Shown here: piece after piece, positions 1-6,691 of the stretch
How positions within the stretch are numbered: the first letter of the stretch is position 1
Layout: each line of letters begins with the position of its first letter
From: Paramuribaculum sp.
Lineage (GTDB): Bacteria > Bacteroidota > Bacteroidia > Bacteroidales > Muribaculaceae
Assembly (NCBI GenBank): GCA_029051835.1
Contig: JAIDKJ010000164.1
Span: forward strand, 1 to 7,557
Direction: 5' to 3'
Length of the DNA stretch: 7,557 nucleotides
Translations under genes and position numbers: made by a program
The notes under the pieces: generated by a model
Database searches by the model: none
Told to the model about the DNA's origin: nothing
Seen by the model: only the letters and a program-made list of their open reading frames with translations

Positions 1-2
1 AC

Positions 3-41
3 TGCGAATTTATCCACGAGGGCTGGATCAAGGAGAGGTGA
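3..41 (+). CDS. 3' end of an unidentified gene (C-terminal 12 residues)
   Basis: An open frame enters from the left edge and reads CEFIHEGWIKER before a TGA stop at 39-41. The aromatic and charged composition looks like an ordinary globular C-terminus, and the frame lies on the same strand as the OstA-like gene 69 bp downstream, so it may be the previous gene of the same transcript. Twelve residues are too few to name a family. The other two forward frames also stay open through this stretch, so the choice of frame rests only on peptide plausibility and is tentative. Confidence 0.35.
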   Translation, partial: CEFIHEGWIKER

Positions 42-110
42 TGTCGTCAGACGTTCGCGGCTCTGCGCTATACAATCCAATCCTTACGCTTGTAACTATT
101 TGTGTGAAAC

Positions 111-2045
111 ATGATATCGGCTCGTAAGTCAATGTCCGTGTCGCTGCGCTCGGTTGCGGCCATAGCTGCATTCGCCGTGCTGGCATTGCCTCCGATGATA
201 GCCTCGTCGTCATCGTCGGGAGCATCGGCGATAGCCCTTCCGGCTCCGGCCGACACCCAGCAGCTCCGGCCGGTGATACCGGGAGCCGACCGATACCAGC
301 AGGGAAAAGTGTTCCTCGAACATGCCGATACGTGGAGCTATCTTGAGCAGCCGGGTGTAGCTCCCGACTCGCAGTATCAGGTGCTTACCGGCAATGTGGT
401 GTTTCGCAAAAATGATATGTTCATGTATTGCGACAGCGCGCATTTCTATGAGGCGGCCAATTCGTTCGACGCCTTCAGCAATGTGCGCATGGAGCAGGGC
501 GACACGCTGTTTGTATATGCCGACGAACTGGAATATTCCGGATTGGATGAAATGGCTGTGCTATATGCCTATCCCGGTAAAAAAGTGAGGCTTATCAATC
601 GCGATGTGAAGCTGTCGACAGATGTGTTCAACTATGACCTTGCTTCCAATATCGGGTTCTATAACGTGGGCGGCGTTCTCGACGATGCGGTCAACAGGTT
701 GCGGTCGCTCGAAGGGGAGTATCACCCTGATACCAAGTATGCATATTTCTACTACAATGTGGATCTTGAGGCGCCCAACGGCAACGATACGCTGCGTATG
801 TACACCGATTCGCTGGTTTACAATACGGGCACGCATCTGTGCGAGTTGATCGCGCGCACGAGAATAGTAAGTGCCGACGGAGAGATACTGTCGTCGTCGG
901 GCACATACAATACGCTTACCGGACTTGCCGATCTCTATCGGCGCTCACTGGTTATTACAAATCAAGGCAATACGCTTACAGGCGACACGCTGTTCTATGA
1001 CCGCAACCGAGGCATCGGAGAGGCGTTCGGAAACATGGTGCTAACGGATTCGGCCAGAAAGTCATCGCTTCACGGCGAATATGGCTGGTACAATGAGTTG
1101 TCCGACAGCGCTTTCGTGACCGGTATGGCTTTGGCCAAGGAATATTCCGGCGCCGACACGCTCTATCTCCACGGCGATACGATATATGCATACGCCGACA
1201 CGGATTCATCCAGAGTGATGAATGTATATCGCAATGTGCGTTTCTTCCGTTCCGACATGCAGGGTATATGCGACTCGTTGAGCTCGACGGAGCGCGACTC
1301 GATGATGCGTATGTATCATCATCCTGTGGTGTGGAGCGGTAGCCGTCAGGTGTTCGGCAATATCATAGAGGTGCATGTCAATGACTCGACCGTCGACTGG
1401 GCGCGTCTGCCTGAGTTTGGTTTCACGGCGGAGCATATAGCCGAGGACTGCTATCAGCAGATGAGCGCTTCGGAGATGACCACATGGTTCAATGACTCGA
1501 CTATCAGCCGTCTGTATGCCGAGGGCAATGTGATGCTCATTATGTTCCCGATGGAGAGTGATTCCACCTACAATAAGTATGCTTATGTGGAAAGCTCGGA
1601 GATGGACGCCTATTTTCGCGACAATGACATTGAGTCGGTCCATTTCCGTCCGGCTACTACCGGCAAGGTCACGCCGCTGTATCTGGCTAAGCGTAATTCA
1701 TATTTTCTACAGCGGTTTGCATGGTATGAGGATATGCGCCCGGTGTCGCCCGAAGATGTTTTTGTAGTGCCGCAGAGTCAGCTTGATCTGATGCGTTCGG
1801 AGATTCCGGCTCCTGAGGCTGCCGAGGCTTCACGTCGGCGCAAGGAGATCCGTAAGGTACGTCAGACATCCGATTCGGGCCACGCTGACGCTGCGGTGCC
1901 GTCGCCCGACGCTGCGGCGGATAAGAATAAGAAGGGGGCTGTGATTCCATCCGTAAAGACGGCGGAGGATTCAGTGGCCGTGTCCGACACGATTCCCATG
2001 CCTAAGGTCGAATCTCTTCCTGTCGATTCGATACAGACCCGTTGA
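111..2045 (+). CDS. OstA-like (LptA/LptD N-domain family) LPS-export protein, secreted
   Basis: This is a 644-residue protein of the Bacteroidetes OstA-like family, related to the periplasmic beta-jellyroll of LptA and the N-terminal domain of LptD, which carry lipopolysaccharide to the outer membrane. Seen: a basic N-terminus and hydrophobic stretch (about residues 12-30) followed by a Ser/Ala-rich region, consistent with a signal peptide. The body (about 60-550) is built from recurring short beta units such as GNVVF (94-98), GDTLFVYADELEY (130-142), NDTLRMYTDSLVY (225-237), GNTLTGDTLFYD (286-297) and ADTLYLHGDTIYAYAD (348-363), as expected for stacked OstA repeats. The tail (about 565-644) is Ala/Asp/Ser/Lys-rich and probably disordered. 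The start at 111 is the first in-frame ATG after stops at 93-95 and 105-107; ATG at 132 is an alternative that keeps the signal sequence. It probably shares a transcript with the next gene, 15 bp away. The family is secure, but the exact Lpt role is inferred. Confidence 0.88.
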   Translation: MISARKSMSVSLRSVAAIAAFAVLALPPMIASSSSSGASAIALPAPADTQQLRPVIPGADRYQQGKVFLEHADTWSYLEQPGVAPDSQYQVLTGNVVFRKNDMFMYCDSAHFYEAANSFDAFSNVRMEQGDTLFVYADELEYSGLDEMAVLYAYPGKKVRLINRDVKLSTDVFNYDLASNIGFYNVGGVLDDAVNRLRSLEGEYHPDTKYAYFYYNVDLEAPNGNDTLRMYTDSLVYNTGTHLCELIARTRIVSADGEILSSSGTYNTLTGLADLYRRSLVITNQGNTLTGDTLFYDRNRGIGEAFGNMVLTDSARKSSLHGEYGWYNELSDSAFVTGMALAKEYSGADTLYLHGDTIYAYADTDSSRVMNVYRNVRFFRSDMQGICDSLSSTERDSMMRMYHHPVVWSGSRQVFGNIIEVHVNDSTVDWARLPEFGFTAEHIAEDCYQQMSASEMTTWFNDSTISRLYAEGNVMLIMFPMESDSTYNKYAYVESSEMDAYFRDNDIESVHFRPATTGKVTPLYLAKRNSYFLQRFAWYEDMRPVSPEDVFVVPQSQLDLMRSEIPAPEAAEASRRRKEIRKVRQTSDSGHADAAVPSPDAAADKNKKGAVIPSVKTAEDSVAVSDTIPMPKVESLPVDSIQTR

Positions 2046-2060
2046 TACTGTCCGTGGGAT

Positions 2061-3134
2061 ATGATGCGCAAGGCATTGTTGTTCAACCCTGAAAATGATC
2101 TGGCTCTTGCAGCCGGTACGGCTTGCTACACTCCGCCTCCGGCGGCTGTGGCGCTTTCGTGTGCCGGAGCATTGCTGCCGCTGTGGTGGGGCGAAAAGGG
2201 CGATATGGTTGTGGCTCCGGAGGAGGATCGGCCTGGAGCGGAACGTATATGCCGTGAATTTGGCCTTGAGGCGTCGGTAGGTTCTGCCGATGATCTGGCC
2301 TTGGCCGAAGTATGCTGTCCGTGGGGATGGAGTCAGGCGGCTGCACGGCGGTTTGCCGTGGCTGGTGTGCGTAGCATGGCGTTGCCGTCGGCCGAACGTA
2401 TTGACGATTGTCGCCGTGTCAGTCATCGCCGGGTTTCGGTCAGTCTGTTGAGTCGGCTTGGCGTCGACGGTGATTCGCTGCCTGTTGAGGCGCACACGGT
2501 GGAGGAGGCGTTGCAGGCTGTCGGGCATTTTGACGGCAATGCTTTCATCAAGTTGCCGTGGTCGAGCAGCGGTCGCGGAGTGTTTGATGTCCGACGTTTG
2601 AGCCGTCCCACTCTGCTGAGATATGTCGAGGGATTTATCCGCCGGCAGGGGAGTGTGATGGTGGAGCGCAGCCGCAATAAGGTGTCGGATTTCGCTATGC
2701 TGTTCAGGTGTGCCGGCGGCAAGGCGGTGTTCGAGGCTCTGTCGGGCTTCCACACCGATGCCGGAGGGCGTTATCTTGGCAATATGATAGCTTCCGACGA
2801 GGCTATAGTGGCTCATCTCGGCATAGATCCGCGTGGCTGGGCCGATCGGCTGGCCGATGCTGTTTCGTCGGTGATAGCTCCATTCTATGACGGATGGGTG
2901 GGTATCGACATGATGACGGAGCGCGAAAGTCCGGGCGATTCGCTCGGCATAGTGCCGTGTGTCGAAGCCAATGTAAGGATGACGATGGGTGTGGTGGCCC
3001 GATACGTCTATGACCGCATCGGCGGCGATATGATGCTCTCGGTCGTCGCCGACAGTCAGGTTGATACCGATTGTATCGACCTCTCGCCTGTGGCATCTTC
3101 GTCGGGGATGCGTATAGTGGCTTCTCCGATATGA
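2061..3134 (+). CDS. Uncharacterised ATP-grasp-like protein (FNPENDLALA family)
   Basis: This 357-residue protein has no signal peptide or membrane segment, so it is probably cytoplasmic. The N-terminus FNPENDLALA (8-17), followed by YTPPPAA (23-29) and LLPLWW (38-43), matches a conserved Bacteroidetes family that I recall only as hypothetical. The C-terminal two-thirds resembles an ATP-grasp fold: K164 with a Ser/Gly loop SSSGRG (168-173) as nucleotide-binding loop, VER (201-203) in the position of the adenine-side acidic strand, GID (281-283), and CVEANVRMTMG (300-310), where E302, N304 and R306 resemble the Mg-ATP ligands. ATP-grasp enzymes normally join a carboxylate to an amine or thiol through an acyl-phosphate; the substrate here is unknown. 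ATG codons at 2061 and 2064 are both possible starts. It lies 15 bp after the OstA-like gene, so an envelope-related role is possible but unproven. The fold call is from motifs only. Confidence 0.8.
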   Translation: MMRKALLFNPENDLALAAGTACYTPPPAAVALSCAGALLPLWWGEKGDMVVAPEEDRPGAERICREFGLEASVGSADDLALAEVCCPWGWSQAAARRFAVAGVRSMALPSAERIDDCRRVSHRRVSVSLLSRLGVDGDSLPVEAHTVEEALQAVGHFDGNAFIKLPWSSSGRGVFDVRRLSRPTLLRYVEGFIRRQGSVMVERSRNKVSDFAMLFRCAGGKAVFEALSGFHTDAGGRYLGNMIASDEAIVAHLGIDPRGWADRLADAVSSVIAPFYDGWVGIDMMTERESPGDSLGIVPCVEANVRMTMGVVARYVYDRIGGDMMLSVVADSQVDTDCIDLSPVASSSGMRIVASPI

Positions 3135-3163
3135 TGTATTTCTTTCGCGGGTCTTTCAGTCCT

Positions 3164-3192
3164 GGCGCTGACGGTCGGTCCGTATAGTCGCC
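3164..3192. terminator. Imperfect hairpin between convergent genes, possible terminator
   Basis: In the 58-bp gap between the stops of the two convergent transcripts, GGCG (3164-3167) can pair with CGCC (3189-3192), and inside it ACGG (3171-3174) with CCGT (3180-3183) around a 5-nt loop, separated by an asymmetric internal loop. It sits where a bidirectional terminator would be expected. No T-tract follows on either strand, so it may be chance or work only with a factor. Confidence 0.22.
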
Positions 3193-3783
3193 TCAGAGTG
3201 ATTTGAGCAGTGTGTACAGGCGGTGTACGGGCAGTCCCATCACATTGTAGAAACTGCCGTCGATACGGCTCACTCCGACAGCTCCTATCCACTCCTGTAT
3301 GCCGTAGGATCCGGCTTTGTCGAGAGGCCGGTATTTGTCCACGTACCAGATGATCTCTTCCTGCGTCAGCGGCGCAAATTCCACGAATGTCGATGCCGAC
3401 AGGCTATGGATCTCGCCGTCGGCCACCACAGCTACGCCGGTCACTACCTGATGAACGCGGTTTGACATCTGTGTGAGCATCAGGCGGGCATCTTCGTCGC
3501 TTTTGGGTTTTCCGAGCACCTCGCCGCCGAGTATCACTACTGTGTCGGCAGTGATGATCAGATCGTCGGGCGCGGCCTGTGCGGCATAGGCGGCGGCTTT
3601 CTTGCGGGCAAGGTATTCGGGCACGTAGTCGAGCGCGATAGTCGACGGGTATGTTTCCTCCACATCGATACCGCGTATCACTTCAAACTCTATGCCCAGC
3701 ATTTCGAGCAGTTCTCTGCGCCGTGGCGAAGCGCTTGCAAGCTTCACATTGTAGCGTTTCAGATTTTCAAGTGGATTTTCCAT
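3193..3783 (-). CDS. maf: Maf family nucleoside triphosphate pyrophosphatase (dTTP/UTP type)
   Basis: This is a complete 196-residue Maf/YhdE-type protein, a normal length for the family. These enzymes hydrolyse non-canonical or excess nucleoside triphosphates to monophosphate and pyrophosphate and have been linked to septum formation. Seen motifs: SASPRRRELL (17-26) near the N-terminus, TADTVV (78-83) with the catalytic Asp80, GKP (91-93), VTGV (114-117), DKAGSYGIQ (155-163) and GSFYNVMGLP (176-185). The SPRR form of the first motif and the GIQ sequence favour the dTTP/UTP pyrophosphatase subgroup over the YceF (7-methyl-GTP) subgroup. The first residues (MENPLENLKRYNVK) are a short lead-in typical of Bacteroidetes members. 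It is the last gene of the leftward block, 21 bp after the KdsC-like gene, and is probably co-transcribed with it. Confidence 0.95.
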   Translation of the reverse strand: MENPLENLKRYNVKLASASPRRRELLEMLGIEFEVIRGIDVEETYPSTIALDYVPEYLARKKAAAYAAQAAPDDLIITADTVVILGGEVLGKPKSDEDARLMLTQMSNRVHQVVTGVAVVADGEIHSLSASTFVEFAPLTQEEIIWYVDKYRPLDKAGSYGIQEWIGAVGVSRIDGSFYNVMGLPVHRLYTLLKSL

Positions 3784-3804
3784 ATTGCATATAGAGTGGG
3801 GTAG

Positions 3805-4329
3805 TTACCAGCCGAATGCCTTGGCGTCGGACATCCATTCTCCACGGTCGCGAAGCACTTGTTCGATCAGGTCGCGTGCCACTCCGTAGCCTCCCTGTAC
3901 GGGTGAGATATATCCGGCTGTTTCTTTCACCTCGGGAGCGGCATCGGCCGGGGCTATGCCGAGTCCGGCGTGGCGCATGGCTTCTATGTCGGGTATGTCG
4001 TCGCCTGCGTAGGCCACCTCTTCGGGCGCGAGTCCCTCCTTCACCATCCAGTCGGTCAGCACGGGCAGTTTTACCGATGCTTTCAGATATATGTCGGTGA
4101 TGCCGAGTCCGGCGTAGCGGACTCGCAGCGACGGGCTGTCGGCACCGCTGATGATCGCTATTTTCAGTCCGCGCTTCACCGCCAGCTGCAGTGCGTAGCC
4201 ATCCTTGATATTGACCATTCTCTGCGGGTTGCCGTTGATGTCCATGGGTATGGTCGACGGAGATAGTACGCCGTCGATATCAAATGCCATGCCGCGGATT
4301 TTGCTCAGGTCATAGTTGATCGCGCTCAT
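3805..4329 (-). CDS. kdsC: KdsC-like HAD phosphatase (3-deoxy-D-manno-octulosonate 8-phosphate phosphatase family)
   Basis: This 174-residue protein is a capless HAD phosphatase of the size typical for KdsC, which removes phosphate from Kdo-8-phosphate to give Kdo for the LPS inner core. Seen motifs: FDIDGVLS (16-23) with the nucleophile Asp17 and acid/base Asp19, NIKDGYALQLAVKRG (40-54), IISG (59-62) with motif II Ser61, Lys87 in the ASVK segment as motif III, and AGDDIPD (108-114) with the metal-binding acidic residues of motif IV. The C-terminal GGYGVARDLIEQVL (146-159) matches the conserved Gly-rich tail of KdsC-type enzymes. Its start overlaps the end of the DUF2520 gene by 20 bp, and Maf follows after 21 bp, so translation of the three is probably coupled. 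Close relatives include sugar-specific HAD phosphatases, so the Kdo8P substrate is likely but not proven by sequence. Confidence 0.88.
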   Translation of the reverse strand: MSAINYDLSKIRGMAFDIDGVLSPSTIPMDINGNPQRMVNIKDGYALQLAVKRGLKIAIISGADSPSLRVRYAGLGITDIYLKASVKLPVLTDWMVKEGLAPEEVAYAGDDIPDIEAMRHAGLGIAPADAAPEVKETAGYISPVQGGYGVARDLIEQVLRDRGEWMSDAKAFGW

Positions 4330-5095
4330 TGTGGTGGTATCGGTTGATTATGTTTTCGGAAATTTTGCGGTATAGCTCTGTCTGCTCTGCCGACAGCAGT
4401 CGGGTATGTCCCTCCATCACTCCCTTGTCGTTGCGGCGTGCCGGTCCGGTCTGCACTGCAGCCGGGTCGACGGTGGTTTTCATTTTGCGCATCGTTTCCT
4501 CTATCAGCGGGAACAGTACGCTTATGTCGTCGCCCTCTTCGCGGAGTATATCGTCGGCGACGGTCCACATGTAATTGACAAAGTTGCAGGCAAACACCGC
4601 CGCCGCATGCAATCGGCGCCGCCGAGAGCTGTCGGCCATGTTCACTCGCCGGCTTATACGTCGTGCCGTTTCCAACAGCGTCTGTCGCGATGCGTCGTCG
4701 GAGCCTTCGATATACATCGGCACCTCGGTCATATCCACGGCTATGCCGCGAGTGAAGGTCTGCAACGGATAAAACACACCGTAGGTATCGGTTATGCCCG
4801 AGAGTGCGTCGGCGGCTACTGATCCCGAAGTGTGCGCCCACAGGCCGCCGAATCCTTTCATGCGTTCTGCGATGGGGCGTATGGCATCGTCGGCCACCGA
4901 CACGAGGTAGAGATCCTCACCTTGTCTGATCTGCGACAGGTCGCTGACAGGCTGTGCGGGTTTTTTCAGAGCGGAGGCAAGTCGGGCGGCATTGTCAGGA
5001 TTACGGCTCCATACCTGACTGATGTCTATTCCGGCAGCTTCGAGAGCCGGAGCGAGTGCCGAGGCTACGTTGCCGGCTCCGATGATTACTGCCAT
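4310..5095 (-). CDS. Rossmann-fold DUF2520 protein (putative NAD(P)-dependent oxidoreductase-like)
   Basis: This 261-residue protein has an N-terminal Rossmann nucleotide-binding domain (about 1-120) and a helical C-terminal DUF2520 domain (about 125-250), an arrangement resembling 6-phosphogluconate and F420-dependent NADP oxidoreductases. Seen: GAGNVA (6-11) as dinucleotide-binding loop, WSRN (29-32) at the end of the second strand where NADP-binding arginines often sit, HTSGSV (88-93), VFYPLQTF (107-114), HAAAVFACNFVN (163-174) and QTGPARRND (215-223), all hallmarks of the family. The physiological substrate is unknown. I chose the ATG at 5095, giving MAVIIGAGN and a 10-bp overlap with the nitroreductase stop; the ATG at 5119 would add eight poorly conserved-looking residues and a 34-bp overlap. 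It overlaps the downstream KdsC-like gene by 20 bp, a neighbour pairing I recall from other Bacteroidetes. Confidence 0.88.
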   Translation of the reverse strand: MAVIIGAGNVASALAPALEAAGIDISQVWSRNPDNAARLASALKKPAQPVSDLSQIRQGEDLYLVSVADDAIRPIAERMKGFGGLWAHTSGSVAADALSGITDTYGVFYPLQTFTRGIAVDMTEVPMYIEGSDDASRQTLLETARRISRRVNMADSSRRRRLHAAAVFACNFVNYMWTVADDILREEGDDISVLFPLIEETMRKMKTTVDPAAVQTGPARRNDKGVMEGHTRLLSAEQTELYRKISENIINRYHHNERDQL

Positions 5096-5622
5096 GATCC
5101 GATATGCACCTTTTCCCATTCGAGCCGCGACGGATCGATGGGCTTGCGTTGCTCGTCCTTATGGCCGATGGTGATGATGCAAAGTGTATTGAGATGTTCG
5201 GGTATGCCGAGCAGTTCGGCCACATATTCTTCCGACAGCGTCTGATCGGCTGTCATCCGGCCTCTGACCTGTATCCAGCACGATCCGAGTCCGAGATCGG
5301 CGGCCTGCAGCTGCATCATTATGGCAGCTACCGAGGCGTCCTCTATCCAGGGATCGGATTTGGTGGAATCGCCGACTACCACTATGGCAAGCGGACAGGC
5401 TGCGATCGGCGCGGCTCCCATGGGTTTGCACTGTGCAAGCCGCTGCAGCATATCCTTGTCGTCGACGGCGATGAACTGCCACGAGCGTGAACTTTTGGAG
5501 GTAGGGGCCATGAGGCCGGCCTCAAGTATAAGACGCACGTCATCAGCTGCCACAGGCTCATCGGTATAGTGGCGTATGCTTCGACGGTTGATGATTAAGT
5601 CGTGGAATGATGGTGATGACAT
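5086..5622 (-). CDS. Nitroreductase family FMN-dependent oxidoreductase
   Basis: This 178-residue protein belongs to the nitroreductase superfamily, FMN enzymes that use NAD(P)H to reduce nitro compounds, quinones or flavins. Seen: the N-terminal FMN-phosphate signature NRRSIRHY (12-19); APTSKSSRSWQF (39-50), a variant of the usual flavin-binding loop with SRSW in place of the more common NxQPW; the helix region EDASVAAIMMQLQAADLGLG (94-113) followed by SCWI; and IGHKDEQRKP (152-161), the conserved strand and phosphate-binding lysine/arginine region near the C-terminus. No signal peptide is visible, so it is probably a cytoplasmic homodimer. It follows the SPOR-protein gene by 41 bp and its stop overlaps the next start by 10 bp. 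The real substrate cannot be told from sequence, and its link to the envelope genes may be only positional. Confidence 0.93.
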   Translation of the reverse strand: MSSPSFHDLIINRRSIRHYTDEPVAADDVRLILEAGLMAPTSKSSRSWQFIAVDDKDMLQRLAQCKPMGAAPIAACPLAIVVVGDSTKSDPWIEDASVAAIMMQLQAADLGLGSCWIQVRGRMTADQTLSEEYVAELLGIPEHLNTLCIITIGHKDEQRKPIDPSRLEWEKVHIGSWQ

Positions 5623-5663
5623 GGCTTGATGCGGGGTTACGGTTGGTCAGTCGGGTATAGGGG

Positions 5664-6620
5664 TCAGCGCGCGCGATATACCCATCCGTCGGGATGCAGG
5701 CTTGTGAAAGCCTGATCGCTCATAAGGCGCTGTGCTTCTTCGATGGTGGCTCCTGTGGCGGCATACACGCGGAATCGTCCGTCGCGTTCGAGTATTTCGA
5801 GCCGTTCGGTGCTTCTTGCCGCTATATAGGCTTCGGCCTGACGGCGGCTGGCATGAGATGCCACGACCAGAAAGTATTTATGGTCGGCAGGTCTGACGGC
5901 CGGAGCGTTGTCGATATCGTGAGTCACGGCGTCGGCCGGCGGCATCTGTATGTAGAGCGTCGGAGTCTGGATATCGGGGTGGCCGGCTTCGGGAGCCGAA
6001 ATGGTCACAGGACGTCCGGAGGTTATCTCCGGGCCGGTGAGTGATGCGAAGTCGTGATTCTGACGGTCGATCAGCACAGGTGTCGACAATACGAATCCGA
6101 GAAGAGTCAGAATAGCTACCGATGCTGCAACTCTGACGGCTCGGCGCAGCGGCATGAAACGCGGTGTGCGTTCTTCCGGTATTTCCGATTCGTCGGGTGC
6201 GAGTGCGAGCACCGGAAGTCCGAAAAACGGAGAGTTGGCTATGCTGTCGGATGCAGGTGAGAATATCATCGATCCGTTGGCATCGCGCGTGAATGTGCCT
6301 ACGCGGTCAATGCTTACTTCGCCGTTCACATCATAGATGTTTCTGAGCTCGTCCACTCCTTCTCTTACGATGGAATCGGCCACCTGGTAGCTTATGCCGT
6401 CGCGGCGGGCGATGCTCGAGGCGAGCATCCCGTCGGTGTGGGTCAGCGACCGGTTGAATCCTATCGAACGGCACGGCGGAGTGAGCCGTCCGTCGATCAT
6501 ACGCGAATGGCTGACGGAGGCCACGAGGGCTCCCCATCCGGGTATGACCACGCAGTCGTTGTTGACAAGCAGATACTGTATATGTGGGGTCAGAGTTTTC
6601 ACAAGTGCAAATTTAGGCAT
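5664..6620 (-). CDS. HU-CCDC81 domain protein with transmembrane helix and C-terminal SPOR domain
   Basis: This 318-residue protein has three parts. Residues about 12-135 resemble the paired bacterial HU-CCDC81 domains: HIQYLLVNNDCVVIPGWGAL (13-32) is the characteristic opening, and a second HU-like unit contains GISYQVADSIVREGVDELRN and VGTFTRDANG. A basic stretch (RRAVR) leads into a single hydrophobic helix at about 163-183. After a proline-rich linker, residues about 247-317 (starting HKYFLVVASHASRRQAEAYI) form a SPOR domain, which in other proteins binds denuded glycan strands of peptidoglycan at division sites. The predicted topology is HU part in the cytoplasm and SPOR part in the periplasm. 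I chose the ATG at 6620 because it follows GCAAAAA, an A-rich leader common in Bacteroidetes; ATG at 6638 would add six residues. Function is unknown; a link between cytoplasmic structures and septal wall is an inference from the domains. Confidence 0.87.
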   Translation of the reverse strand: MPKFALVKTLTPHIQYLLVNNDCVVIPGWGALVASVSHSRMIDGRLTPPCRSIGFNRSLTHTDGMLASSIARRDGISYQVADSIVREGVDELRNIYDVNGEVSIDRVGTFTRDANGSMIFSPASDSIANSPFFGLPVLALAPDESEIPEERTPRFMPLRRAVRVAASVAILTLLGFVLSTPVLIDRQNHDFASLTGPEITSGRPVTISAPEAGHPDIQTPTLYIQMPPADAVTHDIDNAPAVRPADHKYFLVVASHASRRQAEAYIAARSTERLEILERDGRFRVYAATGATIEEAQRLMSDQAFTSLHPDGWVYRAR

Positions 6621-6649
6621 TTTTTGCAAAACCGGCATAGTGATCGGAC

Positions 6650-6685
6650 AAAAAAGTCAGAGTTGATCCATATCATGCTCCTGAC
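6650..6685 (-). terminator. Probable intrinsic terminator of mutL
   Basis: Seven bases after the mutL stop, the leftward strand reads GTCA-G-GAG-CA-TGAT-atgg-ATCA-A-CTC-TGAC and then TTTTTTG. GTCA pairs with TGAC, GAG with CTC and TGAT with ATCA, giving an 11-bp stem with small bulges, a 4-nt loop and a run of six U in the RNA. The position and T-tract fit a Rho-independent terminator, although the stem is only moderately GC-rich. If it works, the SPOR-protein gene needs its own promoter or depends on read-through. Confidence 0.5.
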
Positions 6686-6691
6686 GGACTC

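Noticed and set aside
91..104. Possible promoter ahead of the OstA-like gene (ACTATTTG resembling TAnnTTTG)
   Set aside because: The TA of the box is missing and no suitably spaced TTG is present, so the match is too weak to annotate.
196..219. Run of TCG/TCA serine codons in the OstA-like leader region, considered as a phase-variable repeat
   Set aside because: It is only five codons, is not a perfect repeat and is in triplets, so slippage would not change the frame.
1971..2816. Long antisense open frame (281 codons) opposite the ATP-grasp gene
   Set aside because: The translation is low-complexity and rich in Arg, His, Gln and Thr with no recognisable motif, and it lies opposite two well-supported genes. 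It is an expected shadow in GC-rich coding DNA.
4326..4841. Second leftward frame of 171 codons inside the DUF2520 gene
   Set aside because: Its Arg/Gly/His-rich translation has no family features, while the overlapping DUF2520 frame carries all the conserved motifs.
6608..6615. TAAATTTG on the leftward strand, matching the Bacteroides -7 box TAnnTTTG
   Set aside because: It lies inside the codons just after the chosen start of the SPOR protein, and no TTG element sits at the right distance upstream. A chance match is more likely.
6637..6676. Small leftward ORF between mutL and the SPOR gene (begins MIWINSDFF)
   Set aside because: It starts inside the terminator hairpin, runs out of frame into the SPOR gene and shows no homology-like features.
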